Shown: positions 19,241 through 29,022 of the stretch, piece after piece | Position numbering within the stretch: position 1 is the first letter of the stretch | Layout: the number at the start of each line of letters is the position of its first letter | NCBI GenBank assembly: GCA_019233825.1 | Contig: JAFAMB010000026.1 | Coordinates: 1-39,769 of the forward strand | Length of the DNA: 39,769 nt | Source: Verrucomicrobiota bacterium | GTDB taxonomy: Bacteria > Verrucomicrobiota > Verrucomicrobiia > Chthoniobacterales > JAFAMB01 | Direction of reading: 5' to 3' | Notes under the pieces: model-generated | Told to the model about the DNA's origin: nothing | Databases searched by the model: none | What the model saw: the letters and a program-made list of their open reading frames with translations, nothing else | Program-made: the position numbers and the translations under genes

Positions 19241-19780
19241 TTATTCTTTCTCTTCGGCCGGTTTGGTCTCGCTCACCGTTTCAGGCGGCTGCACCGGTTC
19301 CGTAACCTTCTGGGAAGCGCTCTCGCGCGAAGCGGGCGAGTCCAGCGTCTCCTTGACTGAATCACGATCCGCCTTCGGTTTCTGCGCAGTTGATCCTTCG
19401 CGACTGGCCAAACGCCGTTTAGCGCGTTTGATTGGTGCTTTCGGAGTTAGCTCGTCACTCAATACGATCCGGATATGGCTCGTCCGTTTGCGGAGTGGAC
19501 TCGCACTCCCCCTGGCGCGCGCACGGAACCGCTTGAACGTTGGCCCTTCACCGACCACAGCCTCCTTCACGAGCAAAGTGTCCACTTTGAGTTCTGCATT
19601 GTTTTCGGCGTTGGCGATCGCACTCTTCAATGTCTTCTTAACCAATAGGGCGGCTTTATTCGGGCTGAACGCCAACACGTCCAAGGCATCAGACGCTGAT
19701 CGGCCCTGAATCTCCCGCGTCACCTCGCGCGCCTTGAACGCCGAGATCCGTGCAAATCGATAGGTCGATGTTACCTGCAT
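19241..19780 (-). CDS. rplV: 50S ribosomal protein L22 with C-terminal extension
   Basis: [76 protein letters not shown], then ~68 low-complexity residues. Confidence 0.95.
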   Translation of the reverse strand: MQVTSTYRFARISAFKAREVTREIQGRSASDALDVLAFSPNKAALLVKKTLKSAIANAENNAELKVDTLLVKEAVVGEGPTFKRFRARARGSASPLRKRTSHIRIVLSDELTPKAPIKRAKRRLASREGSTAQKPKADRDSVKETLDSPASRESASQKVTEPVQPPETVSETKPAEEKE

Positions 19781-19807
19781 GACTCTTCCGTCAAATTCAG
19801 ACGCTCC

Positions 19808-20086
19808 TTACTTGGCAACCTTAGCCGTGTGGGCACCATGTTTTTTGAAGCTTCGGGTCGGCGAAAACTCGCCAAGCTTGTGCCCTACCATATTCTCAGT
19901 CACAAACACCGAGTTAAATATCTTGCCGTTGTGCACCAGAAAAGTGTGACCGACGAAATCGGGCGTAATCATTGAGCGGCGCGACCAGGTTTTGATCGGC
20001 TTCTTTGGGCCGGCACCGCTCATCTTCTCAATCTTGTCGACCAGCTTGACGTCAACAAAGGGACCTTTTTTCAGCGATCTACCCAT
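19808..20086 (-). CDS. rpsS: 30S ribosomal protein S19
   Basis: [15 protein letters not shown]...[22 protein letters not shown]. Confidence 0.98.
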   Translation of the reverse strand: MGRSLKKGPFVDVKLVDKIEKMSGAGPKKPIKTWSRRSMITPDFVGHTFLVHNGKIFNSVFVTENMVGHKLGEFSPTRSFKKHGAHTAKVAK

Positions 20087-20089
20087 ACA

Positions 20090-20941
20090 CTATTTCGTCT
20101 TTTTCCTGCTTTTCCGATGCTCCACTATAAATGAGTCGCTGGTCTTATGAGTGCGCCGAGTTTTGAACCCTTTGGCCAGCTGTCCCCACGGACTCACCGG
20201 GTGATGTCGCCCGCCACCGCCTTTGCTTTTGCCTTGGCCGCCACCCATCGGATGGTCGATTGGGTTCATTGCCATACCGCGGACGTGCGGACGCCGGCCC
20301 AGCCAACGACTTCGTCCTGCCTTGCCGCTGGAAACGTTCATATGGTCAACGTTCCCAACTTGCCCGATCGTCGCATACGCATTCTCATGGATTCGACGAA
20401 TCTCCCCGGAAGGCAGACGCACAAGCGCGTAACCGCCCTCGCGGTTGCTCAAAATCGCCTGTTGACCGGCGCTGCGGGCCACCTGACCGCCTCTGCCAGG
20501 AATAATCTCAATGTTGTGAATGGCTGTCCCTAGCGGGATTGCCTTTAGCGGCAGCGCATTTCCAAGTTCTGGTGCAACGTTATCCCCGGCCACAATCCTC
20601 GAGCCAACCGCCAGCCCATTCGGCGCCAGAATGTAGGCTTTTTCCCCTCTCGGATATTGGAGAAGAGCAATGCGCGCCGAACGGTTCGGGTCGTATTCAA
20701 TCGCTTCTACCGTGGCCTCGACATCTCGAAGCCTTCGCTTGAAATCGATGACGCGATACTTTCGTTTGTGGCCCCCGCCAATGTGCCGCGCAGTCAAGCG
20801 CCCTTTGTTGTTGCGTCCACCGCTTCGTTTGAGCGGCTCCAGCAGAGACTTCTCCGGCTTGTCTTTGGTGATCTCGTCGTATGCCGGCGTTTGCTTGAAA
20901 CGCTGTGTCGAAGTGAGCGGCCTGAATTTCTTTAGTGCCAT
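20090..20941 (-). CDS. rplB: 50S ribosomal protein L2
   Basis: [15 protein letters not shown]...[46 protein letters not shown]. Confidence 0.98.
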   Translation of the reverse strand: MALKKFRPLTSTQRFKQTPAYDEITKDKPEKSLLEPLKRSGGRNNKGRLTARHIGGGHKRKYRVIDFKRRLRDVEATVEAIEYDPNRSARIALLQYPRGEKAYILAPNGLAVGSRIVAGDNVAPELGNALPLKAIPLGTAIHNIEIIPGRGGQVARSAGQQAILSNREGGYALVRLPSGEIRRIHENAYATIGQVGNVDHMNVSSGKAGRSRWLGRRPHVRGMAMNPIDHPMGGGQGKSKGGGGRHHPVSPWGQLAKGFKTRRTHKTSDSFIVEHRKSRKKTK

Positions 20942-20958
20942 TGCTTCCGGACTCCTCC

Positions 20959-21243
20959 CTAAACGAGATCGATTTTCTCCCCTTCAGCGAGCGTCACGAT
21001 CGCCTTCTTCCAGTGGGCTCGCCTGCCAAAATCAGCCCGGCGTTCACGTTTCTTCTTCCCAGCGTATTGGCAGGTGTTCACCCGAACCACTTTCTTGCCA
21101 AGAATTTCCTCGATTGCCCGCTTGATCTGCAGTTTGTTCGCTCGAGGATCGACACGGAAAACGTACTGATTATTCTTTTCGCCAAGCAGGCTGGCCTTCT
21201 CCGTCAGTCGAATGTTGTGAATCAAATTCGTCGGTTCGTTCAT
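20959..21243 (-). CDS. rplW: 50S ribosomal protein L23
   Basis: [47 protein letters not shown]. Confidence 0.96.
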   Translation of the reverse strand: MNEPTNLIHNIRLTEKASLLGEKNNQYVFRVDPRANKLQIKRAIEEILGKKVVRVNTCQYAGKKKRERRADFGRRAHWKKAIVTLAEGEKIDLV

Positions 21244-21848
21244 GCCAATCTCTCCGCTAGTTCGACCAATGCTTCGCTGGTCACCACAATCTTCTGGAAG
21301 GCGAGCAGTTGTTCGGTATTCACCTCGGCAGCGGTATTCAAAAGCACAGGCCGGATATTACGAGCGGCCCGGTACGTGTTTTCATCAAAACGCGTTGAAA
21401 TGAAGAGCACCTTGTGTGCGGCGGTCTGCGACCTAAGAAAAGCCATAAACTCCTTGGTCTTCGGTGCCGTAACCTTGATCTCCTCGGTGACCAGAACGTC
21501 CCCCGCAACGATCCGCGAACTGAGCGCCTTCAGCAAAGCGAGTCGCTTAACATTCTTTGGGACCTTCTTCGAATAGTCCCGCGGTTTCGGGCCAAAGGCC
21601 ACACCGCCACCGGTCCATACAGGAGATGACGTATAGCCTGCACGCGCGCGGCCGGTACCTTTTTGCCGCCACGGCTTTTTGCCAGAATAAACGACCTCCG
21701 CCTTAGTCTTGGTGTTTGCCGAACCGCTCCTGCGATTTGCCCTCATTGCGACCACGACATCGTGGACCGCCTGCGTGCCGCGACCATTTTCGATTACGTC
21801 AATCTTTGCTTCCTTGGCAGCTGCAATCGTCAAAACTGTTGCACTCAT
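21240..21848 (-). CDS. rplD: 50S ribosomal protein L4
   Basis: KKPWRQKGTGRARAGYTSSPVWTGGGVAFGPKPRDY. Confidence 0.97.
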   Translation of the reverse strand: MSATVLTIAAAKEAKIDVIENGRGTQAVHDVVVAMRANRRSGSANTKTKAEVVYSGKKPWRQKGTGRARAGYTSSPVWTGGGVAFGPKPRDYSKKVPKNVKRLALLKALSSRIVAGDVLVTEEIKVTAPKTKEFMAFLRSQTAAHKVLFISTRFDENTYRAARNIRPVLLNTAAEVNTEQLLAFQKIVVTSEALVELAERLA

Positions 21849-22501
21849 TCGGTCTTGCCTCCGCCGGCCGCGCTTTTCTTCTTCGCCGGGCGCACCACGA
21901 CGTAGCTCCCGTTCGACCCCGGAACTGCGCCACAGACCAGGATAATGTTTTCCTCCGGGCGCACCTGAACGATCCGCAGGTTTTGAATCGTCACCCGGTC
22001 ATCGCCCATGTGACCCGGCATCCCCATATTTTTCCAAACTCTGCCCGGAGTGGAACGGTTTCCGATGGCGCCGTTCCGGCGATGCATCTTGGACCCGTGC
22101 GCGGCTGGCTGACCGGCAAATCCGTGCTTTCTCACGACACCTTGGAAGCCCTTGCCCTTCGAGCGGCCGATCACGTCGACAAATTCGCCCGCCTCAAACT
22201 GGTTAACACTTAAATTCAGGTCCCCGTCCAGCGGTGTACCGTCAGGCAGGCGGAATTCTCTCACAAATTTTTTGGGCTCAGCATTCGCTTTCTTGAAATG
22301 TCCGAGCAATGGCTTCGGAACACGCGATTCCTTCTGCGCATCAAAACCTACCTGAACTGCGTTGTAGCCATCCTGCTCCTGGGTCTTAATCTGGAGGATC
22401 GTATTGCCACCGGCATCGATGACCGTAACAGGCGTGGCCTTTCCGCTCGCGTCATAGACACGCGTCATTCCGATTTTTCGACCTAGTAGACCGATCTTCA
22501 T
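21845..22501 (-). CDS. rplC: 50S ribosomal protein L3
   Basis: GLLGRKIGMTRVYD...GRSKGKGFQGVVRKHGFAG...GSIGNRSTPGRVWKNMGMPGHMG-like core. Confidence 0.97.
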   Translation of the reverse strand: MKIGLLGRKIGMTRVYDASGKATPVTVIDAGGNTILQIKTQEQDGYNAVQVGFDAQKESRVPKPLLGHFKKANAEPKKFVREFRLPDGTPLDGDLNLSVNQFEAGEFVDVIGRSKGKGFQGVVRKHGFAGQPAAHGSKMHRRNGAIGNRSTPGRVWKNMGMPGHMGDDRVTIQNLRIVQVRPEENIILVCGAVPGSNGSYVVVRPAKKKSAAGGGKTE

Positions 22502-22519
22502 GCTCTATTGGGCCAACGG

Positions 22520-22831
22520 TTAAATCTTAATGGTGATATCTACCCCGGCGGGCAGATTGAGCTTCCGTAGCTCGTCTACCGTCTTAGCGGTCGGCTCGAT
22601 AATATCGAGCAACCGCTTGTGAGTGCGCATCTCGAACTGGTCCATCGACTTCTTGTCGACGTGAGGTGAACGGTTCACCGTGAATTTTTCGACCTTTGTC
22701 GGCAATGGAATCGGCCCGGCCACTTTGGCGCCCGTGCGCTTTGCCGTCTCGACGATCTCGACCGCAGATTGGTCCAGCATGCGGTAATCGAAACCTTTAA
22801 GGCGGATCCGGATGCGTTGACCATTCGTCAT
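22520..22831 (-). CDS. rpsJ: 30S ribosomal protein S10
   Basis: [67 protein letters not shown]. Confidence 0.98.
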   Translation of the reverse strand: MTNGQRIRIRLKGFDYRMLDQSAVEIVETAKRTGAKVAGPIPLPTKVEKFTVNRSPHVDKKSMDQFEMRTHKRLLDIIEPTAKTVDELRKLNLPAGVDITIKI

Positions 22832-22834
22832 AAT

Positions 22835-25018
22835 TCAGACTCCTTTCTGATCCAATACCGCCGCGACGATCTGAGCTGGGACCGGCTCAAAATGAGACGG
22901 CTCCATCGAATAGGAGGCGCGTCCTTTTGAAAGGGACCGGATTGCCGTCGCATAACCAAACATCTCGGCGAGCGGCACTTCAGAATGAATGATGGTCGCG
23001 AAATTCTTTGCCTCAATGCTCACGATGCGGCCACGACGCCTGTTCAGATCACCCATTATGTCGCCCTGGTACTCATCCGGGGTAACACACTCCACCTTCA
23101 TGATCGGCTCGAGCAGGATTGAATTCCCCTTTTTAAAGGCATCCTTCATGGCGAAGATCGCAGCGAGCTTGAACGCCAACTCATTCGAATCAACATCGTG
23201 GTACGATCCATCGACGATCTCAACGTAGAAATCGATGACCTGGTACCCTCCGATCACCCCGTTCGTAAGCGATTCTTCTATCCCTTTCTTGACCGCAGGA
23301 ATGTACTCCTTGGGAATTACGCCGCCCACAATCTTGTTCTCGATCGTAACGCCTTTTCCTCGTCCCCGCGGTTCAACTTTCACCACGACGTGTCCATATT
23401 GACCACGGCCACCGGATTGCTTGATCAACTTGCCCTCGCCCGTAGCGTTTCTCGTAATCGTTTCGCGATAGGCAATTTGTGGCTTTCCCGCGTTCGCATC
23501 GACCTTAAACTCCCGCAGCATACGATCGCGGATGATTTCAAGATGCAGCTCACCCATTCCCGCGATAATGGTCTGTCCAGTGTCTTCGTGCGTGTACACG
23601 CGGAAAGTCGGATCTTCTTCGGACAACCTCTGCAGAGCGTTCGCCATTTTTTCCTGGTCGAGCTTTGTTTTCGGCTCAATCGCCATCGAAATAACCGGAT
23701 CCGGAAACGACGGAGGCTCCAGGAGGATCGGATTCGATTCATCACAAAGCGTGTCGCCGGTTGTGATGTTTTTTATCCCCACAATGGCAGCAATATCGCC
23801 CGAATAGCAGGTTTGAATGTCCTCCCGCTTGTCGGCCTGAATCTGGATCAGACGGCTGATACGTTCGCGCTTGCCGGTGCGGGGATTGTAGACCGTCTCA
23901 CCCTTCGAGAGGCTTCCAGAATATACCCGAAAAAAGACGAGTTTCCCCACAAACGGATCACTCCATAGCTTGAACGCCAAAGAACAGAAATCTCCGTTAT
24001 CATCGGTGGGAGCGCTTTTTTCCTTATGCGTATCCGGGTCAATCCCTTTGGCCGGCGGAATATCGAGCGGGCTTGGAAGATAGTCGACTACGGCATCAAC
24101 CAGATACTGAACACCTTTGTTCTTAAACGCAGAACCGCCGGCGACCGGGATAAACAGATTTGCAATGGTCAGCCGACGGATTGCAGCTTTCAGATCTTTT
24201 GGCGTTACCGGCTTTTCTTCGAGGAAGAGAGTTCCGACTTCGTCGTCAAGGTTGGCTACTTGTTCTACCAGGTCGTTGTAGGCCTGATCGATCATCTCTC
24301 TATGCTCTTCCGGCACGGGAGTGACCTCGTACGTCGATCCGAAGGCATCGCTGTCTGAATAAATGATCGCCTTTTTGTTGATAACATCGAGCTGTCCCTT
24401 CAGATGATCTTCCTTACCTAGCGGAATCAAAATCGGCCACGCATTCGCACCGAGCTTGGTACGAATTTCCCTCACAACGTTGTCGAAATTTGCGCCGACC
24501 TTGTCCATTTTGTTAACAAAACAGATCCGAGGAACATGATATTTGTTGGCCTGGCGCCAGACGGTTTCGGTCTGAGGTTGAACACCAGCCACGCTATCGA
24601 AGACCAGGATCGCCCCGTCCAGAACGCGCAATGACCGCTCGACCTCCGCCGTAAAGTCGACATGGCCGGGGGTGTCGATAATGTTGATCCGCTGCTTCTG
24701 GTTTTCAAAGAGCTTGAAAACCCCTTCTTCCCTTCGCTGATTCCAGAAACAGGTGGTCGCAGCCGATGTAATCGTTATGCCCCGCTCTTTCTCCTGCTCC
24801 ATCCAGTCGGTCACCGTGTTGCCGTCATCCACATCGCCGATCTTGTGAATCATCCCGGTGTAGAACAGGATACGTTCGGTCAGCGTCGTCTTGCCGGCAT
24901 CGATATGGGCGCTGATGCCGATATTTCGAGTACGTTCCAGGGGGTAGGCGCGGTTTGGAGAATTAGGGTTGGTCGTCATAATACTGGCCTTCTCTATCTC
25001 TAAAACAGATGTAGACAT
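22835..25018 (-). CDS. fusA: elongation factor G (start may be 24979)
   Basis: [67 protein letters not shown]. Confidence 0.98.
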   Translation of the reverse strand: MSTSVLEIEKASIMTTNPNSPNRAYPLERTRNIGISAHIDAGKTTLTERILFYTGMIHKIGDVDDGNTVTDWMEQEKERGITITSAATTCFWNQRREEGVFKLFENQKQRINIIDTPGHVDFTAEVERSLRVLDGAILVFDSVAGVQPQTETVWRQANKYHVPRICFVNKMDKVGANFDNVVREIRTKLGANAWPILIPLGKEDHLKGQLDVINKKAIIYSDSDAFGSTYEVTPVPEEHREMIDQAYNDLVEQVANLDDEVGTLFLEEKPVTPKDLKAAIRRLTIANLFIPVAGGSAFKNKGVQYLVDAVVDYLPSPLDIPPAKGIDPDTHKEKSAPTDDNGDFCSLAFKLWSDPFVGKLVFFRVYSGSLSKGETVYNPRTGKRERISRLIQIQADKREDIQTCYSGDIAAIVGIKNITTGDTLCDESNPILLEPPSFPDPVISMAIEPKTKLDQEKMANALQRLSEEDPTFRVYTHEDTGQTIIAGMGELHLEIIRDRMLREFKVDANAGKPQIAYRETITRNATGEGKLIKQSGGRGQYGHVVVKVEPRGRGKGVTIENKIVGGVIPKEYIPAVKKGIEESLTNGVIGGYQVIDFYVEIVDGSYHDVDSNELAFKLAAIFAMKDAFKKGNSILLEPIMKVECVTPDEYQGDIMGDLNRRRGRIVSIEAKNFATIIHSEVPLAEMFGYATAIRSLSKGRASYSMEPSHFEPVPAQIVAAVLDQKGV

Positions 25019-25024
25019 ACCGGT

Positions 25025-25495
25025 TTACCACCTGAAGTGCGCAAAGGCTCGGTTGGCCTGCGCCATTTTATGCGTGTCATCACGCTTCTTGATCGCGTTC
25101 CCCTGACCCAGCGCGGCGTCTTTTATCTCCGTTGCCAGATTATCCACCATGGTCCCTCGGCGGTTCTTTGCAAAATTAACAATCCATCGCATGGCCAGTG
25201 AGACCTGTCGCTCCTGCGGCACTTCGACCGGGACTTGGTAAGTTGCGCCACCCACTCGCCGGGATTTCACTTCCAAACGTGGCTTGGCGTTTTCCAAGGC
25301 CTTGTGCAGCGTATCGAGTGGATCGACAGAATCCGAACCTTCCCGACTCCTTTCAATTGCCTCATAAACAATCCGCTCGGCAACAGATTTCTTGCCGCTC
25401 CGCATGACAGTACTGATCAGACGCGCCACCACCGGGCTGCCGTATCTGCTGTCTACTGATTCAATCTTATGAATGACTCTGCGACGACGTGACAT
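25025..25495 (-). CDS. rpsG: 30S ribosomal protein S7
   Basis: [10 protein letters not shown]...[26 protein letters not shown]. Confidence 0.98.
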   Translation of the reverse strand: MSRRRRVIHKIESVDSRYGSPVVARLISTVMRSGKKSVAERIVYEAIERSREGSDSVDPLDTLHKALENAKPRLEVKSRRVGGATYQVPVEVPQERQVSLAMRWIVNFAKNRRGTMVDNLATEIKDAALGQGNAIKKRDDTHKMAQANRAFAHFRW

Positions 25496-25544
25496 AAGTT
25501 TCCTTCGCCACGGAAACGGGTCTCAGACCCATCTCCGCTGAATG

Positions 25545-25958
25545 TTACATCTTCTTCGCCTTGCCGGCTCCGGCCGCTTCCGTTCCCTCCTTCGGACGTT
25601 TCGCTCCATATTTCGACCGGCTGCGGCGACGACCATCTACGCCGAGGCTGTCCAGGGTTCCCCGGACGACGTGATAACGAACACCAGGCAAATCTTTGAC
25701 ACGACCGCCGCGAACCATCACGATCGAGTGCTCCTGCAGATTGTGACCTTCGCCAGGGATGTAGGCGATGACTTCGTAGCCGTTCGTCAAACGAACCTTG
25801 GCTACCTTCCGCAAAGCCGAGTTCGGCTTTTTCGGCGTACGCGTCATCACCTGCACGCAGACTCCCCGTCGCTGCGGACAGTCGGCGAGGGCTGGTGATT
25901 TTGATTTCACCGCCATCTTCCGGCGACCCTTTCTTACGAGCTGGTTAATCGTTGGCAT
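25545..25958 (-). CDS. rpsL: 30S ribosomal protein S12
   Basis: [14 protein letters not shown]...[49 protein letters not shown]. Confidence 0.98.
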   Translation of the reverse strand: MPTINQLVRKGRRKMAVKSKSPALADCPQRRGVCVQVMTRTPKKPNSALRKVAKVRLTNGYEVIAYIPGEGHNLQEHSIVMVRGGRVKDLPGVRYHVVRGTLDSLGVDGRRRSRSKYGAKRPKEGTEAAGAGKAKKM

Positions 25959-26052
25959 TTAACAAAATCCGGTTTAGTCCCAATCGTTCGGAGATTAAAA
26001 AAGCCGCTCTGGCAGCATCACCCTCATTTCCGCCAGACGCGAGGGAGCGTGG

Positions 26053-26080
26053 ACTATATTAGTTTTCCTATTCCGCGCAA
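26053..26080 (-). promoter_or_regulatory. candidate sigma70-type promoter for the ribosomal superoperon
   Basis: Minus strand TTGCGC-16 nt-TATAGT about 95 nt upstream of the rpsL ATG. Confidence 0.4.
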
Positions 26081-26264
26081 GAGATTTTTCCTGAAAGCCA
26101 ATGCCAGAATCCCCTGGGAAATGGACGAAAAGATTAGCACAGATTTCGCGAGTTTCACTATATAAAATCAAAGCGAAGCGCCCTTACCCTGCAGAGGGGC
26201 GCGTCCCCACCGGGCGGGACGGTAGCACTGGCTGGCAAACGGGCTCGCTTCATGCTATTCTACA

Positions 26265-26787
26265 GGCCGTGGCGGGCGATCGCTGGCTTGACACCCGTTT
26301 TGCCAGAGGAAAGTCCGAACACCGGAAGGCGGCATGCCTCGTGAAATCGAGGGCGCTCGAGATGCAAATCCCGGGCGACGGAGAGTGTCACAGAAAATAC
26401 ACCGCCCAGCACTACCTTCGCGCCATTGAATGGACCGGGAGGGCACTCGAGTCAAAATGGCGCAAAGGTGGTGCTGGGTAAGGGTGAAAAGGCGGGGTAA
26501 GAGCCCACCGGACCTTCGCGTAAGCGTAGCCGCACGAAAAACCCCATGTGGTGCAAGACAAAGCAGAGGGAGGGTTGCCTGCCCCTTCTCCTGCGAGTGC
26601 GGGAGGAAACCCTCGGGTCATAGTCGCACCCAGCACCACCCAGCCCCATTTTCAGATCCGGCAGTAAGACCCGCCGAGGTCGGACCTGAAAGTGGGGCTG
26701 GGTGGTGCTGGGCACTTGGGAAACCGAGTGAGATAAATGATCGCCATCTCGCGAAAGCGAGAACAGAATTCGGCTTATGCCACAAAA
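26265..26787 (+). ncRNA. rnpB: RNase P RNA (bacterial type), unusually long
   Basis: GAGGAAAGTCCGAAC; ACAGAAAATACACCGCC; GGTAAGGGTGAAA; GGGGTAAGAGCCCACCG; GGTGCAAGAC; ACAGAATTCGGCTTAT; P1-like GTGGC/GCCAC and P2 GCGATC/GATCGC pairings. Ends approximate. Confidence 0.93.
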
Positions 26788-26789
26788 GC

Positions 26790-26822
26790 GAGGCCCGTCC
26801 GGACTTCCCGAAACGGGCCTCG
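26790..26822 (+). terminator. hairpin downstream of rnpB
   Basis: GAGGCCCGTccggacttcccgaaACGGGCCTC, 9-bp stem. Confidence 0.55.
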
Positions 26823-26828
26823 ACCGCT

Positions 26829-27110
26829 TCAGGCTAGCTTATCAATCTTTGTGGCCAGCATGAAATCCAGATCGGTCAACCCCCCCGCGGAATGCGTGGA
26901 TAACACCAGTTTTACCTTGTTCCATCGGATGTCGATGTCCGGGTGATGGTTCATTCCCTCGGCTTCCTTCGCCAGTCTGTTTACGAATTCAATCGCGGGT
27001 TGGAACCCGTCGAATTCGAAGGTGCGTTCGATATTGTTGTCGCCGAGCTTCCATTTTGGGACTTCGTCTAACAGCACCTGAACTGTCTCTGGCTTTAACA
27101 ACTCCGCCAT
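26829..27110 (-). CDS. pterin-4a-carbinolamine dehydratase
   Basis: MAELLKPETVQ...WKLGDNNIERTFEFDGFQPAIEFVNRLAKEAEGMNHHPDIDIRWNKVKLVLSTHSAGGLTDLDF; true start inside the long 282-aa ORF. Confidence 0.93.
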   Translation of the reverse strand: MAELLKPETVQVLLDEVPKWKLGDNNIERTFEFDGFQPAIEFVNRLAKEAEGMNHHPDIDIRWNKVKLVLSTHSAGGLTDLDFMLATKIDKLA

Positions 27111-27300
27111 TGGCTTTCCTTTCTCGTTTTCATTCGATTCAGGCTCCCTCCTGAGATACCCTCTTAACAGCTTGGCATGATTGGAGGGGCGTTGCTTGCA
27201 ACCCCTTCTCATCGTACGGAATCGTTCGCGACTTGAATGGTTCTCCGGTTTGCGTATGTAACCAGTTCCCGCCTGTCCCTTAAACATAACCCCATAGGCA

Positions 27301-28275
27301 ATGCAAACGAACGGTAAACTATTTAACAATATAGTCGAGACGGTAGGTCGCACTCCTCTGGTCAAGCTGAATCGCATCACCAGAGACGTCGAAGCCACGA
27401 TCGCGATCAAGTGCGAATTCTTTAATCCACTCGGCAGTGTGAAGGACAGGATTGGCATGTCCATGATCGAAGCAGCTGAACAAGAGGGCATCATTAATCT
27501 CGATACCGTGATCGTCGAGCCCACCAGCGGAAACACCGGGATTGCCCTGGCGTTTGTCTGTGCCGCGAAGGGATACAAGCTGATTTTGACGATGCCTGAA
27601 ACGATGAGTCTGGAACGGCGCACGCTGCTGGCCATGCTGGGTGCCAAATTGATTCTCACACCGGGATCCGAAGGCATGAAAGGCGCTATTGCTCGAGCGG
27701 AGGAACTTCTGAAAACGACTCCGAACGCCTGGATGCCTCAGCAGTTCAACAATCCTGCCAACCCTGCGATCCATCAAAAAACGACCGCTGAAGAGATTTG
27801 GGCTGATACTGACGGGCAAGTCGACATTCTTGTTTCAGCCGTTGGAACGGGCGGAACGATCACCGGCGTCGCCGAAGTCATCAAAGAGCGGAAGCCGGCC
27901 TTCAAAGCAATCGCGGTTGAGCCGAAAGATTCGGCCGTGATTCTACAAACCTTGCGGGGCGAACCGTTGAAGCCTGGTCCGCACAAGATTCAGGGAACCG
28001 GAGCCGGCTTTGTTCCGAACAATCTGCATCTGAAAATTGTCGACGAGGTCATCACGGTTTCCAACGAAGATGCGTTGAACATGGCTCGACGTTTGGCCAA
28101 AGAAGAAGGCATCCTGGCAGGAATCAGTTCCGGAGCGAACGTTCATGCGGCGCTCCAAGTAGCCAACCGTCCGGAAAACAAAGGTAAACTCATCGTGACA
28201 GTCGCATGCTCGACCGGTGAACGCTACCTCAGCACCGCGCTCGCTGACGAAGCCAGAGCCGAGGTCGGCGGTTAG
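27301..28275 (+). CDS. cysK: cysteine synthase A (O-acetylserine sulfhydrylase)
   Basis: [61 protein letters not shown]. Confidence 0.96.
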   Translation: MQTNGKLFNNIVETVGRTPLVKLNRITRDVEATIAIKCEFFNPLGSVKDRIGMSMIEAAEQEGIINLDTVIVEPTSGNTGIALAFVCAAKGYKLILTMPETMSLERRTLLAMLGAKLILTPGSEGMKGAIARAEELLKTTPNAWMPQQFNNPANPAIHQKTTAEEIWADTDGQVDILVSAVGTGGTITGVAEVIKERKPAFKAIAVEPKDSAVILQTLRGEPLKPGPHKIQGTGAGFVPNNLHLKIVDEVITVSNEDALNMARRLAKEEGILAGISSGANVHAALQVANRPENKGKLIVTVACSTGERYLSTALADEARAEVGG

Positions 28276-28304
28276 TCATTCTTTTGTCCACTTACTTAGT
28301 CCAA

Positions 28305-29012
28305 ATGAGTAGTCAGCCCGCTACCCAGCCATCGCACCCGGTTTCCAGTTTCGATCCCGAGATTTTCTGGGCGCTTCATAAACAAAAAATCCTTATTGGC
28401 GCGATTGTCTTGACCGCAGCCCTGCTTGGCGGCGGTGCCTATTTCGGATTCCAGGCAATACAGACTCAGAAAGCCGAAGCAGCCTACGCCGCGGCTGATT
28501 CGGTCGAACGATGGCAGGCTGTGATTCGCCGGTTTCCCAACGCGATAGCGGCCGGTAACTCTTACCTGAGAATCGCGGCGAAGCTGAGGGACGAAGCCAA
28601 ATACCGGGAATCCGATAGCGCTTACGACTCATTTATCCACCGATATCCGAAACATCCTTTACTGATCGATGGTTACATGGGGCTGGCCGCGAACGCGGAA
28701 CTGGAGAAACTTCCGGCCAAAGCACTGGAGTATTACAAGGATGTGACAACTCAATTTGGCAATTCCTATCAGGCACCGATGGCACTATTCCATCAGGCTC
28801 GGCTGACCGAGGCAAAAGGTCAGTTTAAGGAAGCGCAGCAATTATTTGAAAGTGTCGTGCAGCGCTACCCGGACAGCATCGCGGCCGGCATCGCGGGACG
28901 CGAGGCCGGCAGATTAGCAGACAAGCTTTCCCAGCAAATCCCAAAGCCGAAAGCGGAAAAAACGGCCTCACCATCGCCAACGGCTTCGGCCGCGAAATTG
29001 CCTGAGCCATAG
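28305..29012 (+). CDS. membrane-anchored tetratricopeptide-type protein (YfgM/YbgF-like)
   Basis: One N-terminal TM helix (KILIGAIVLTAALLGGGAYFGF) followed by TPR-like repeats (YRESDSAYDSFIHRYPKHPL; FKEAQQLFESVVQRYPDS); ATG at 28305 preferred over TTG at 28284. Confidence 0.7.
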   Translation: MSSQPATQPSHPVSSFDPEIFWALHKQKILIGAIVLTAALLGGGAYFGFQAIQTQKAEAAYAAADSVERWQAVIRRFPNAIAAGNSYLRIAAKLRDEAKYRESDSAYDSFIHRYPKHPLLIDGYMGLAANAELEKLPAKALEYYKDVTTQFGNSYQAPMALFHQARLTEAKGQFKEAQQLFESVVQRYPDSIAAGIAGREAGRLADKLSQQIPKPKAEKTASPSPTASAAKLPEP

Positions 29013-29022
29013 ATCTTTTGGA

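Noticed and set aside
25820-25850. Possible streptomycin-resistance change in RpsL
   Set aside because: The [11 protein letters not shown] segment has the usual lysines; no resistance substitution seen.
26202-26221. CGTCCC...GGGACG stem upstream of rnpB as an independent element
   Set aside because: 6-bp stem only; noted as a degenerate relative of the 7139 repeat but not strong enough alone.
26412-26715. Small ORFs 26412-26639, 26430-26837, 26452-26715
   Set aside because: They lie inside the RNase P RNA gene and have no protein-like conservation.
27184-27205. AGGGGcGTTGC/GCAACCCCT hairpin upstream of cysK as a possible riboswitch
   Set aside because: Short bulged stem with no recognisable SAM or T-box riboswitch motif.
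27111-27677. N-terminal ~190 residues of the 282-aa ORF 26829-27677
   Set aside because: Antisense to cysK; the pterin dehydratase begins at ATG 27110, and the rest is a shadow frame.
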